NCBI GenBank assembly: GCA_964552035.1
Contig: CAZKFN010000007.1
Location: forward strand, 1-50,288
Direction: 5' to 3'
DNA: 50,288 bases
Origin: CAZKFN01 sp964552035
GTDB lineage: Bacteria > Bacteroidota > Bacteroidia > Flavobacteriales_E > Vicingaceae
In this document: positions 20,001 through 27,049 of the stretch, one piece after another
Layout of the letters: each line of letters begins with the position of its first letter
How positions within the stretch are numbered: the stretch's first letter is position 1
Notes under the pieces: model-generated
Told to the model about the DNA's origin: nothing
Database searches by the model: none
What the model saw: only the letters and a program-made list of their open reading frames with translations
Made by a program: the position numbers and the translations under genes

Positions 20001-20924
20001 AGGAAATCAGAAGAGGAAAGTCAAAAAAAAGGCTCAAACGAGAATGCATATCTTAATATGGTAACCACTCAACTTGTTAATTTACAATTAAATCCAAATA
20101 ATAAGATGCAAGTAAGCTCCTATAAATTCCAAGATAATTACAATCAAAAAGTAAATAAGGAGGCGATTATTTTCACTTCTTACTTTAATACGAGTAAGTA
20201 TAATACTATGGAGGAGAAGGTGGTGGATACTAAAATTACATACAACCTGCTTTCGCCTATAACATTAATTGGAGCATACTTTATGTCAAATAGCAAAAAT
20301 GAGGGCTTTGATGAAAGGGAAATAAACAATAAGGTTTGGTTAAAGGATATTATTAAACCTGATTTAGGCTGGTATAAAACATGGGATAGTATGAGGGTGG
20401 TTCAGAACTATATAAATGTATTTGCAGATGTTACTAGGAGTAAATCAATAAGTAATAATATCCCTTCTCTAGATAAAAACAACACCGACTTTAATTTAGT
20501 TGGTAGTAGCGGACCAATGTGGAGAGTAAGCCCTTATGATCTAAGTCAAGTAGTAAAAACATTTGGTACAAATGATGAGTTTTTGTCAGGGTCTAGAGCA
20601 AAGTTTGTTTTTGCTTTTACAACTGACTTTGATAGTAATGTTAAAAAAGATAGGAAAACTATTTCTAATAATATTGTTAAAGTACTAAGCCGAGTTAATC
20701 AAATGGAAGCCAAATTGAGACAAATAGGTGCGAATACAAAAATATTGCCTTCTAATATTAGAACATATTTCAATAAGTATATGAATGGGGTCTATATTGT
20801 GAGAAGTGAATCAGAACAAAGTATTCATGACTTAAGGTGGTATTCTAGAGAGGATAATTTGTCTATCCCAAAACTGACGAAAGAAATCAAAAATTATAAG
20901 TTTAACACAAATATTAATCAATAA
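14091..20924 (+). CDS. Very large secreted protein (2277 aa), possibly TANFOR-domain type
   Basis: The product begins with a signal peptide (NFFVILFTLISLFSYSQ). Residues about 20-285 resemble the N-terminal part of large Bacteroidota proteins annotated with a TANFOR domain, from memory only: RTGRLPEGMYEFCISLFDYT, SCAKMNLTDFEPPQIISING, QFVGFTWLSPAGFTGLLDYE, and ARYVLRVRAIDPS before a GYSEICSFVFGE end. Residues about 600-1250 are beta-rich with amphipathic strands (LDLSSNKNVSGMSFP, KLNGQFGIKGKLPLVGDLNF). Residues 1250-1660 contain glycine-rich repeats such as GALGYFG-like and GVFGNVSL segments. About 1690-1780 and 1900-2277 are again beta-rich and lysine/asparagine-rich. I see no T9SS sorting tail, enzyme motif or membrane anchor. 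It stands between a barrel protein and a fibronectin-III protein, 3 bases from the latter, so they form one operon. Function unknown. Confidence 0.75.
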   Translation: MKNFFVILFTLISLFSYSQKNYIDVTTHAIPPFSNRIDKLIDSENFTTFLKNNTNNHLTAKFYIAIKKDGSEIFRTNESFALKNPITLMPSEGKMFDWGQFGQISYNDLIMLPEAEKMGLNEIDFLRTGRLPEGMYEFCISLFDYTNQDQEQWNIPETSCAKMNLTDFEPPQIISINGANCGEAIKASQPQFVGFTWLSPAGFTGLLDYEVEIVEVFPNVKEDYDAMFSATSPPFIKEITNMTSFIIALEHPTLKKGARYVLRVRAIDPSKNSSFRNNGYSEICSFVFGEESDEILPSNISSNILYPELNDTIPFPNPLYFIKWDPYLQNVENIKAKYIIKENNQDIDEFDVEIDAKDGIVKELENKNNNKEISEDIANQIILGNYSERRKLDLLEKGKEYTVDVKIDFKLKGDPVVQSINESSTFVYGMPSAKVEIQSEKPNIKEKTTFKINYLNKPNPLISSFKELDKLIETYEFDSTLYVNERALLEISPQEDFDSIWYKKTASIEKEITITNSSPYTSITEIYEDIDFDIKIKETGTWYARVKWLNVLPNDTSSIDSSEVKEDNLQTKAVKSYYTSKATKFTVDDGVDREDSDCQPEGCNYPPIAINEVVPADSVVVGTELDIGYHKLKITKLDSESSPYSGEGIIKINPFPQINFANIPVKVKFSKLKVNQDLRVYAGKAETIDGSGLFTDKTSEKVGQMLADSIDNQNTIKDFVQNAGSYVESQFEDDVGMPMPIGFVDNKYGDVEYKLAIASIVFDAESANMNVVMGVNTPQLANYLDFYAKDVCLKPGGISVAKIDLILMGDREMNIGSSMKLVLSGAKSLEDEKSKVEWDCKGLKNINLAGYVELDSNIIYAEGDNIKNVEDKIIKANFNVNIQKWTDFIVDLGVNKAFEVKGLPNWSFNADNISLDLSSNKNVSGMSFPDDYEGDKSNEWQGIFFKNIQVKTPRGFEDIENQEERLTFELKSMLIDRTGVSFHMNNENLLSLEKGRFGDWALSISSIDIKVLSNAFQQGKIKGQLKVPLDTAAAFEYDMMVDYSSDSLDRKLSYSTTVKGIDELDVPMWKAKFTLLPNSHAKFYYDSKDSIFTELKLNGQFGIKGKLPLVGDLNFSAIKFQDFKIGAAGKVGSMDSLIFNMGSVSFASPAKSIGGFPVNFNEVKTITKREIINEERTSLLGLQIDVDVSLNMGANSFGGGTKMKLWARQTKDQGILGFKYHDFNIDSIGISGKISVLEVSGGLNFYDEDSVYGKGMKGHLNASFTPGIQLGAMGYFGTMTQGNSEYKYWGVFGNVSLTSGIPILAAFEINGFGGGAYNNMELILPESPPVSRVVNQASTDLIPTLRPKNNVFGFRATVFAQSFPGGESWKASLSLGAEIKKSDFSVNNINLQGNMWVMADNNPAEGNPQAAFWAGAFINYDFIQEQFDGNFSFYLNKELTGNSSIVGIHGNDRAGNILMHYSKENWFVYAGQPKDRIGAKLSSPEISLNGYFVTGTNVPGIPDLPKKISNVFPQAKIPNRSSEINSGKGFGFGAEFEIQTGDKKFLFLKANLDLIAGFDMSLLKYTDASCDGLNTVKIGIDGWYALGQVYSFSEGAIHADFMFFNKELSLEVLQVQGGLKLSAGIPSPTWLSGNIKGNYSVLGGKVKGDFDFELQIGEECRPSYIQESPVVDLKIVADNFPKENTTGHDIFTMPEILLNFKRNEVFEIEIVDNKGKEVTKEFRAVVNYKLKEGNKELSTTTEASMENGAERLKIILSSGEPLRPYQSYNLELEEYFQEKKSNNKWATIKDKDGKKLITNRTIKFMTGGIPPTIPEQLVVSMTPEIRENFFMKGESEKVDNSINRPSQRTSGSNLNDRIINKLNTSSSADKKLTYSKIPAKVFKASFSYNLKSTYFIDSMVVGERTLRERLMGAEPYIKSKAEYWMTITNLQTNEVEIEEKIRVSSNGRSVDGIKAFNSLKNNMLYKLNIIRKSEEESQKKGSNENAYLNMVTTQLVNLQLNPNNKMQVSSYKFQDNYNQKVNKEAIIFTSYFNTSKYNTMEEKVVDTKITYNLLSPITLIGAYFMSNSKNEGFDEREINNKVWLKDIIKPDLGWYKTWDSMRVVQNYINVFADVTRSKSISNNIPSLDKNNTDFNLVGSSGPMWRVSPYDLSQVVKTFGTNDEFLSGSRAKFVFAFTTDFDSNVKKDRKTISNNIVKVLSRVNQMEAKLRQIGANTKILPSNIRTYFNKYMNGVYIVRSESEQSIHDLRWYSREDNLSIPKLTKEIKNYKFNTNINQ

Positions 20925-20927
20925 GAG

Positions 20928-22994
20928 ATGAAGTTTAAGTTTTATTTATCGCTCTTAGCTCTATTCTTACTTTTTTCAAGCACTAAAGCTGAAGAAAATA
21001 GTCATGAGCTCTTGCTAAGACATCATCAAGGGAAAATTTTAATTCGGTGGGCTCCTACTTCATATAAAACTTGGAAAACTACCTTGGATTCTGGTTATAT
21101 GGTTCAAAAAATAAAGTTAGCAGATTTATTAGACGGGGGAAACGATTGGAATAATGTAAATGAAAGCCCTATCAAACCTTTATCTTTAAATGAATTTAGA
21201 GATGTATTTGGCGATGAAGATGAGAGTGCAGCATTAGCTGCACATATGATTTATGGAGCTAACACAGACAAGGGAAAACTTTCAATGATAGATGTAATTC
21301 CACACTCTTTAGCTGAACAAAAAAATAGATATACTTTTTTATTGATAGCAGCTTCAAAGAGTTTTGAAGTTGCAAAAGCATCAGCTTTAGCAGCAGAAGA
21401 TAATGATATAGAGGAGGGTGCACATTACGCATATAGGTTGATAGCCATAGGTTCAGATACTATTTATGAAAATATAAATTTAAATATCGATAATTCTAAA
21501 GATTATATTCTACCAGATGTTGATGTTGAAGAATTAGAACATGCTGCTGATATTATATGGCAAACAAAAAATTACCCTTTTTGGGGTTATTTTTTAGAAA
21601 AAAAGGACAATGAAAATAATAGCTGGCAAAGAACAACTAATTCACCTCTTGTTTTTTTAGAAGCAGATTTAGATAGTTTACAAGAGCTAGATAATAAAAA
21701 TAGAATTATAGCATCTGAAAAGTATAATTCAAACTACACCCCTGTAGAGTATCGTTTGGTAGGAATAGATGATTATGGGATTGAAAGCATAGGGGAGGTT
21801 TTCTCGGCACAAGGAGTAGATAAAACTCCACCACCACAAGCAGATAGCTTGAGTGCAAAGGGAATTGATGAGAATAGTATTTTAGTCCGTTGGGATTGGG
21901 AAGCAACAGATGAAGCAAAAGATATGATTGGCTTTAGAGTAGACAAAGCCATAACTACTGATTTTGCTTTTCAAGAATATTCTGAAATTTTACCTGTGAA
22001 TGCTAGAAGCTTTGTTGATAAAGCCCCACATAGGTTAGGGAATAATTATTATAGAGTTGCAGCTATTGATACGGCTGGAAATGAAAGCTATTCTATTTTT
22101 ACGTATGGAATGGTGTACGATACAATTCCGCCAACTACGCCTAAAAATATACAACATACTATAGATTCAAATGGAGTTGTAATTTTAAATTGGGACCCTT
22201 CACCTGAGATTGATGTTTTGGGATATAGGTTATATTTTGCAAATCAAGAAGACCATGAGTTTATTACTTTAACTGGAAATCCTATTGACACTAACTCATA
22301 CACAGATACTATAAGCTTGAAAACATTAACTAAGTATGCCTATTATAAAGTTGTTGCTCTTGATTATAACTATAACCACAGTGATTATTCTGAAACAATA
22401 AAAGTTGAGCGTCCAGATAAAATTAGACCGCAAGCTCCTTTTTTTACCTCTTACTATACTGATGGTTCTTTAATTCGCCTCAATTGGAAAAAGAGCTATA
22501 GCGATGATGCCGATGTAATTATAATTAAAAGAAAGGAAGAAGGAAACAATACGTGGGAAGAAATTTATAAAAAAGACAATGATGCAGATAGCTCTTTTAT
22601 AGATAAAAATGTGAAAAGGAATCTTGTTTATGAATACGACATAAAAGCTATTGATTTTAGTGGGCTTTTGAGTGAAGATGGAAGAATCTTAAAGGTTAAA
22701 ACTATACCTTTACAAATCTTGGAAGATGTTAAGTCATTAAGAGGGTCTTATTTAAGTGAGTCTAATCGAATCTTATTAAGTTGGGAATATGAGCCATTAG
22801 AGGATATTTACTATGTTGTATATCGATCGAATGATGGAGAGAATTTTCATGAAATAGACTATGTTGAAGAGGAGCGTGAGTATTATGATGGAATAATAAA
22901 TAAAGACCAACAATATTTTTATGCTATTAAACCAGTGCTTAAAAAGGGAGCATCGGGTAAAAGGTCTAAGAGTATTGAAGTGATTGTGAGATAA
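20928..22994 (+). CDS. Secreted multi-domain fibronectin-type-III-like protein
   Basis: The 688-residue product has a signal peptide (KFKFYLSLLALFLLFSSTKA). The N-terminal part opens with LLLRHHQGKILIRWAPTSYKTWKTT, a pattern I associate with Bacteroidota proteins carrying fibronectin III domains. From about residue 295 there are successive fibronectin-III-like units: PPPQADSLSAKG...ILVRWDWEA, then DTIPPTTPKNIQHT...VILNWDPSPE, then IRPQAPFFTSYY...LIRLNWKKS, and a last one near LLSWEYEPLEDIYYVVYRS. Each shows the Trp in the B strand and a Tyr-x-Val/Ala strand (YYRVAAID, YYKVVALD, YEYDIKAID). No sorting tail or catalytic motif is visible. It begins 3 bases after the 2277-residue gene and is therefore probably translationally coupled. 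Adhesion or assembly with its two neighbours is inferred. Confidence 0.8.
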   Translation: MKFKFYLSLLALFLLFSSTKAEENSHELLLRHHQGKILIRWAPTSYKTWKTTLDSGYMVQKIKLADLLDGGNDWNNVNESPIKPLSLNEFRDVFGDEDESAALAAHMIYGANTDKGKLSMIDVIPHSLAEQKNRYTFLLIAASKSFEVAKASALAAEDNDIEEGAHYAYRLIAIGSDTIYENINLNIDNSKDYILPDVDVEELEHAADIIWQTKNYPFWGYFLEKKDNENNSWQRTTNSPLVFLEADLDSLQELDNKNRIIASEKYNSNYTPVEYRLVGIDDYGIESIGEVFSAQGVDKTPPPQADSLSAKGIDENSILVRWDWEATDEAKDMIGFRVDKAITTDFAFQEYSEILPVNARSFVDKAPHRLGNNYYRVAAIDTAGNESYSIFTYGMVYDTIPPTTPKNIQHTIDSNGVVILNWDPSPEIDVLGYRLYFANQEDHEFITLTGNPIDTNSYTDTISLKTLTKYAYYKVVALDYNYNHSDYSETIKVERPDKIRPQAPFFTSYYTDGSLIRLNWKKSYSDDADVIIIKRKEEGNNTWEEIYKKDNDADSSFIDKNVKRNLVYEYDIKAIDFSGLLSEDGRILKVKTIPLQILEDVKSLRGSYLSESNRILLSWEYEPLEDIYYVVYRSNDGENFHEIDYVEEEREYYDGIINKDQQYFYAIKPVLKKGASGKRSKSIEVIVR

Positions 22995-23172
22995 TTAATT
23001 TATACTTAACCTTATTGTAACGTTGTATAGGTAGAGTTTAAATAAAGTATACCTACTGCTAAGAAGTTTTATGATATATATGAATTACAGCTTAAGCTTT
23101 TGCAGTGGCTATAAATAAGTTGTTTTGCTTAAAAGTATCTTATTTGGTCTTTTTTTACACTAAAAACTTCCT

Positions 23173-23180
23173 TAATTTTG
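23173..23180 (+). promoter_or_regulatory. -7 element of tRNA-Pro
   Basis: TAATTTTG fits TAnnTTTG and ends 12 bases before the first base of the tRNA, a typical distance to a tRNA leader. No -33 TTTG at the optimal spacing is evident. Confidence 0.5.
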
Positions 23181-23192
23181 TGGTTTCCAAAG

Positions 23193-23267
23193 CGGGATGT
23201 AGCTTAGTCCGGTTAAAGTGCGCGCCTGGGGGGCGCGAGATCGGTGGTTCGAATCCACTCATCCCGA
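23193..23267 (+). tRNA. tRNA-Pro (anticodon GGG)
   Basis: The acceptor stem CGGGATG pairs with CATCCCG and the discriminator is A. The anticodon stem-loop is CGCGC CTGGGGG GCGCG, giving anticodon GGG, and the T arm is GGTGG TTCGAAT CCACT-like. CCA is not encoded. Confidence 0.93.
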
Positions 23268-23427
23268 CTTTATTTTTTAAGCTTTTTGTACCTTCTTAAT
23301 TAAAAGGTTTTGATTGAGCAATAGAGACAGAGAAGTAAGAAATTGGTAAAATTATATTTCATTATTTCTAAAACATTTTCACAAAGCAACTGTAACATTA
23401 GTTACATGAAGAATGATTATTAACTAA

Positions 23428-23435
23428 TAGTTTTG
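23428..23435 (+). promoter_or_regulatory. -7 element of trxB
   Basis: TAGTTTTG fits TAnnTTTG and lies 17 bases before the ATG at 23452, implying a very short leader. A TTAC at about 23399 may take the place of the -33 element. Confidence 0.4.
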
Positions 23436-23451
23436 TACTAAAAAACAATCC

Positions 23452-24408
23452 ATGGCAGAAGAGAATATAGAGACAGTAGAACATGTTAAATGTTTAATTA
23501 TAGGATCAGGACCAGCAGGATATACTGCTGCAATATATGCTGCAAGAGCAGAGATGAAACCGGTTCTATATCAGGGGCTTCAACCAGGTGGGCAGCTGAC
23601 GATCACCAATGATGTTGAAAACTACCCTGGTTATCCAGATGGAATTAATGGCCCGACCATGATGATGGATTTCCAAAAACAAGCTGAGCGTTTTGGAACG
23701 GATGTACGTTATGGAATTATAACCAAAGTTGATTTTACTGGCCCGGTGCATAAAGTATGGGTAGATGATAAAAAAGAAGTTACAGCTGACTCTGTAATTA
23801 TTTCTACAGGTGCTTCTGCAAAATGGTTAGGTTTAGAATCTGAGGAAAGACTTAATGGTTATGGTGTAAGCGCTTGTGCTGTTTGCGACGGGTTTTTCTA
23901 TAAACAACAAGATGTGGTTGTTGTGGGTGGAGGAGATACTGCAGCTGAAGAAGCTACTTATTTATCGAAACTTTGTAAAAAAGTTTATCTTTTGATTCGT
24001 AGAGATGAATTTAGAGCTTCTAAAATTATGGCAGATAGAGTGTTAAATACTGAGAATATTGAAGTTTTATATCATCATGAAGTAAAAGAAGTCTTAGGTG
24101 ATAAAACGGTAGAAGGAGCTTTAGTATTTAACAATCAAACTGGAGAGGAAAGAAAATTAGATGTTACAGGATTTTTTGTAGCCATTGGACATCATCCCAA
24201 TACGGATATTTTTAAAGGTTGGTTAGATATGGACGAAACAGGTTATCTAAAAGTTAAGCCAGGGTCAACTAAAACTAATATAGAAGGAGTTTTCGCAAGT
24301 GGAGATGCGGCAGATAAGGTATATCGACAAGCTGTAACTGCTGCAGGAACAGGCTGCATGGCTGCCTTAGATGCAGAACGCTATTTAACTGCAATTGGAA
24401 AGCACTAA
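23452..24408 (+). CDS. trxB: Thioredoxin-disulfide reductase
   Basis: TrxB is a cytoplasmic flavoenzyme that uses NADPH to reduce thioredoxin. The 318-residue product shows the N-terminal FAD motif (LIIGSGPAGYTAAIYAARA), the redox-active disulfide CAVCDGFF (cysteines about 142 and 145), the NADPH motif VVVVGGGDTAAEEATYLSKL and the C-terminal FAD site GVFASGDAADKVYRQAVTAA. Length and order match low-molecular-weight bacterial reductases. The next gene is convergent, with only 6 bases between stops. Cysteine spacing and the NADPH loop are standard. Confidence 0.97.
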   Translation: MAEENIETVEHVKCLIIGSGPAGYTAAIYAARAEMKPVLYQGLQPGGQLTITNDVENYPGYPDGINGPTMMMDFQKQAERFGTDVRYGIITKVDFTGPVHKVWVDDKKEVTADSVIISTGASAKWLGLESEERLNGYGVSACAVCDGFFYKQQDVVVVGGGDTAAEEATYLSKLCKKVYLLIRRDEFRASKIMADRVLNTENIEVLYHHEVKEVLGDKTVEGALVFNNQTGEERKLDVTGFFVAIGHHPNTDIFKGWLDMDETGYLKVKPGSTKTNIEGVFASGDAADKVYRQAVTAAGTGCMAALDAERYLTAIGKH

Positions 24409-24414
24409 ATAAAA

Positions 24415-25020
24415 TTAATTGTTGTTTTCTTTTCGCTTTTGAATTTCATCGCGAATCATGGAAGCTTCTTCGTAGTTTTCAGTATCTATTGCCTTTTGTA
24501 ATTTATTTTGTAAGTTGGACATAGAAAGAGCAGATAAGTCAGTACTTTTCTTTTGACTTGGAGGAGTATCTGGCTTTTTTATTGCTTCTTCTTTGCTGCT
24601 GCCTATATCTTCATCTAATATAATTCCTGCTTCTTTTAATATAAACTCATAAGTATAGATAGGGCACTTAAATCTTACAGCAATTGCTACTGCATCAGAA
24701 GTTCGGGTATCAATTTCAATCTTATTATTATTTTGTATGCATATTAATTTTGCATAAAAAACGCCTTCAGAAAGATTATAGATGATAATTTCTTGAATAT
24801 CTATGTGAAAAGCATTTGCAAAATTTTTGAATAAATCATGAGTTAGTGGTCTTGAAGGGGTCATGTTTTCAAGCTCAATAGCTATGGCTTGAGCCTCAAA
24901 CCCACCAATGATAATTGGCAAACGCCTATTCCCTTCTTTTTCAGCTAAAACTAGAGCATAAGCACCCGATTGAGTTTGACTATATGAAAGACCAACAATA
25001 TCTAATCCGATTTTATTCAT
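24415..25020 (-). CDS. Bifunctional nuclease family (DUF151) protein with C-terminal UVR motif
   Basis: The 201-residue product has an N-terminal DUF151 domain (residues about 1-135: IVGLSYSQTQSGAYALVLAE, RRLPIIIGGFEAQAIAIELE, TRPLTHDLFKNF-like SRPLTHDLF, EIDTRTSDAVAIAVRFKCPI). It resembles plant BBD and archaeal/bacterial bifunctional nucleases reported to have DNase and RNase activity. A polar linker (about 140-165) leads to a short UvrB/UvrC-interaction helix pair (LQNKLQKAIDTENYEEASMI), the UVR motif. This domain pair is widespread in Bacteroidota, and a DNA-damage link is inferred. It lies downstream of etfBA on the same strand, separated by a hairpin. Confidence 0.88.
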   Translation of the reverse strand: MNKIGLDIVGLSYSQTQSGAYALVLAEKEGNRRLPIIIGGFEAQAIAIELENMTPSRPLTHDLFKNFANAFHIDIQEIIIYNLSEGVFYAKLICIQNNNKIEIDTRTSDAVAIAVRFKCPIYTYEFILKEAGIILDEDIGSSKEEAIKKPDTPPSQKKSTDLSALSMSNLQNKLQKAIDTENYEEASMIRDEIQKRKENNN

Positions 25021-25040
25021 TGAGTTATAAAGGTTTTAAT

Positions 25041-25070
25041 AACTGCGTAAAGTTGACACCTTACGCAGTT
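25041..25070 (-). terminator. Hairpin between etfA and the DUF151 gene
   Basis: A perfect 10-bp stem (AACTGCGTAA / TTACGCAGTT) encloses a 10-base loop. It lies 27 bases past the etfA stop and 21 bases before the next ATG. The U-tract is weak on the minus strand (TTATTAAAA), so it may be a processing or partial terminator structure rather than a strong terminator. Confidence 0.5.
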
Positions 25071-25096
25071 TATTATCATTGAGCAACATTGCTAAT

Positions 25097-26065
25097 TTAA
25101 TTGCTCGTATTTATATCCATGCTTTTAGCAGCTTCAATCAATTTGGGAACCACTTCAAAGGCGTCTCCCACAATACCATAATCCGCTGCTTTAAAGAAAG
25201 GAGCCTCAGGGTCAGTATTAATTACAACAATAACTTTACTTTGGTTTACACCAGCTAAGTGTTGGATTGCACCAGAAATTCCTATAGCAAGGTATAGGTT
25301 CGGTCGAATAGCAATACCTGTTTGCCCAACATGTTCATGATGGGGCCTCCAGCCCATATCTGAAACAGGTCTCGAACATGCTGTTGCAGCACCTAAAACT
25401 TTGGCAAGCTCCTCAATCATTCCCCAATTCTCTGGGCCTTTTAATCCTCTACCAGCACTAACAACCTTAGTGGCTTCCGTTAGTGGAAGATCAATACTTT
25501 CCATTTGCTGGCCTATTACTTTTAATCTTGAATTTCCAATTTCAGGATTGAAATCTTCTACAGTGCAATTTTTGTCAAAGATTCTACTTTCAATGGAGTT
25601 AGGGGTAATAGCAATAATTTTTATTGCTGTTTTTATTGCAACATTGGCAAAAGCTTTTCCCGAAAATACGCTTTTCTTAACCACAAAACCATTGCTTGTA
25701 TCCGGCAGTGCTACTGCAGAAGTTACTGCACCAGCATTAAGATTGGCAGCAAGTATAGGTGTAATGGCTTTACCACTAAAATCATGAGAAAAAACAATAA
25801 TTTCAGCATTTTCTTCTTCAGCAGCAACCTCCATTGCTTTTGCAATTAAGGTTGGTTGAAAACTTGAAAGCACATCAGATTTTACTTGTAGAACCTTATC
25901 TGCTCCATATTTCCCTAAGTTATTTATCTCCTCCGTATTGCCAGCAACTAAAACAGTTACTGTCTTTCCCTCTTTTTCTGCTATTTGACTAGCATATGAT
26001 ACTGCTTCAAAAGCAGATTTTTGGATTTTATTATTTACCGTATCGGCATATACTAATATTGACAT
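25097..26065 (-). CDS. etfA: Electron transfer flavoprotein, alpha subunit
   Basis: EtfA carries the FAD that receives electrons from acyl-CoA and other dehydrogenases and hands them to the quinone pool via ETF dehydrogenase. The 322-residue product shows an N-terminal adenine-nucleotide-fold part (SILVYADTVNNKIQKSAFEA) and the C-terminal FAD domain: SAGRGLKGPENWGMIEELA, ACSRPVSDMGWRPHHEHVGQ, TGIAIRPNLYLAIGISGAIQ, HLAGVNQSKVIVVINTDPEA and FFKAADYGIVGD. The gene follows etfB by 12 bases, forming an operon. It runs divergently from pdhB, which also feeds central carbon catabolism. Confidence 0.96.
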   Translation of the reverse strand: MSILVYADTVNNKIQKSAFEAVSYASQIAEKEGKTVTVLVAGNTEEINNLGKYGADKVLQVKSDVLSSFQPTLIAKAMEVAAEEENAEIIVFSHDFSGKAITPILAANLNAGAVTSAVALPDTSNGFVVKKSVFSGKAFANVAIKTAIKIIAITPNSIESRIFDKNCTVEDFNPEIGNSRLKVIGQQMESIDLPLTEATKVVSAGRGLKGPENWGMIEELAKVLGAATACSRPVSDMGWRPHHEHVGQTGIAIRPNLYLAIGISGAIQHLAGVNQSKVIVVINTDPEAPFFKAADYGIVGDAFEVVPKLIEAAKSMDINTSN

Positions 26066-26077
26066 AACTCTTTAGTT

Positions 26078-26818
26078 TTAAATAATTTTAGCTTCGTTTT
26101 TTAACAACTCCAATAGTTCTGCAGGATGGTCTGCATCAACATACTTGCATTCTCCTTTAGCAGGAGGTAGTTCATAAGATAATATCTCAGTTGTGTTTTC
26201 AAAGTCAACTGGTTCAATTACATTTAGGGGTTTAGTTCTAGCTGCCATAATTCCCCTCATATTAGGGATTCTAGCCTCGGCCATTCCTTGAGAAGCACTT
26301 AATACAAACGGAGCTTCTATTTCAATTTGTTCTATACCACCTTGGATGTCCCTTTCTATAGAGGCTTTATTTCCCTCCATTTCCATTTTGGAAGCATTAG
26401 AAATAAAAGGTATATCTAAAAACCCTGCAATCATTCCACCGATTTGTGAGCCGTTATAATCTATGGTTTCTTTTCCTGCTAGAATTAAATCAAAATTATT
26501 TTCTTTGGCATAATTTGCAATTTGCTTTGCTGTATTTAAAGCATCCTTAGGCTCCATGTCAACACGTACAGCATCGTCGGCTCCAATGGCCAGTGCTTTT
26601 CTTATGGTAGAATCATTTTCTGTTGTTCCAACATTGATTACGGTTACTGAACCTCCTTGGGCTTCTTTAATCTCTAAACCTTTGACCAAGGCATACCATT
26701 CATCATAAGGATTAATAATAAATTGTACGCCATCTTTGTCAAATTTTGTATTATCATCAGTAAAGGCAATTTTAGCCGTAGTGTCTGGTGCTTTACTGAT
26801 ACAAACAAGTATTTTCAT
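26078..26818 (-). CDS. etfB: Electron transfer flavoprotein, beta subunit
   Basis: EtfB partners EtfA; in bacterial ETFs it binds AMP. The 246-residue product shows the start MKILVCISKAPDTTAKIAF, the signature region VVDAx-like IGADDAVRVDM, and the ETF-beta stretch LILAGKETIDYNGSQIGGMI followed by AGFLDIPFISNASKME, then ASQGMAEARIPNMRGIMAAR. It is the first gene of the etfBA pair, starts 231 bases from divergent pdhB, and presumably has its promoter in that gap. All key regions are present. Confidence 0.96.
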   Translation of the reverse strand: MKILVCISKAPDTTAKIAFTDDNTKFDKDGVQFIINPYDEWYALVKGLEIKEAQGGSVTVINVGTTENDSTIRKALAIGADDAVRVDMEPKDALNTAKQIANYAKENNFDLILAGKETIDYNGSQIGGMIAGFLDIPFISNASKMEMEGNKASIERDIQGGIEQIEIEAPFVLSASQGMAEARIPNMRGIMAARTKPLNVIEPVDFENTTEILSYELPPAKGECKYVDADHPAELLELLKNEAKII

Positions 26819-26977
26819 AACTTAATAAATATATAATGTAGTTAATTTATTCACTTAAAAACAGTTTTATCTGCTCTTGCCTTAAAGGATTACAAAAGTA
26901 ACTAAATTTGGAGTAAAATATAAGAAAATCAACAAGCAAAGGCTTATTTTTATCGTCTTAAACAAAAGATATTTTTG

Positions 26978-27009
26978 TTTGATTCTCAATTGATATTTTA
27001 ATAATTTTG
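26978..27009 (+). promoter_or_regulatory. Promoter of pdhB (TTTG-20 bp-TAATTTTG)
   Basis: TTTG at 26978-26981 and TAATTTTG at 27002-27009, separated by 20 bases, match the Bacteroidota housekeeping promoter closely. The ATG is at 27050. This is one of the clearest promoters in the window. Confidence 0.75.
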
Positions 27010-27049
27010 CTTCCCATCCTATATGATGGATAATTAATAACCACAACTT

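Noticed and set aside
14091..20924. Large protein as a T9SS cargo or an SprA-like translocon
   Set aside because: There is no C-terminal sorting tail, and the C-terminus is not a barrel end; the sequence lacks the features I associate with SprA.
23027..23056. TAGGTA / TACCTA inverted repeat after the fibronectin-III gene
   Set aside because: The 6-bp AT-rich arms with a long loop are likely chance, so no terminator was called there.
23105..23299. 64-residue plus-strand ORF covering tRNA-Pro
   Set aside because: It runs through the tRNA in a protein frame; the tRNA cloverleaf is the real feature.
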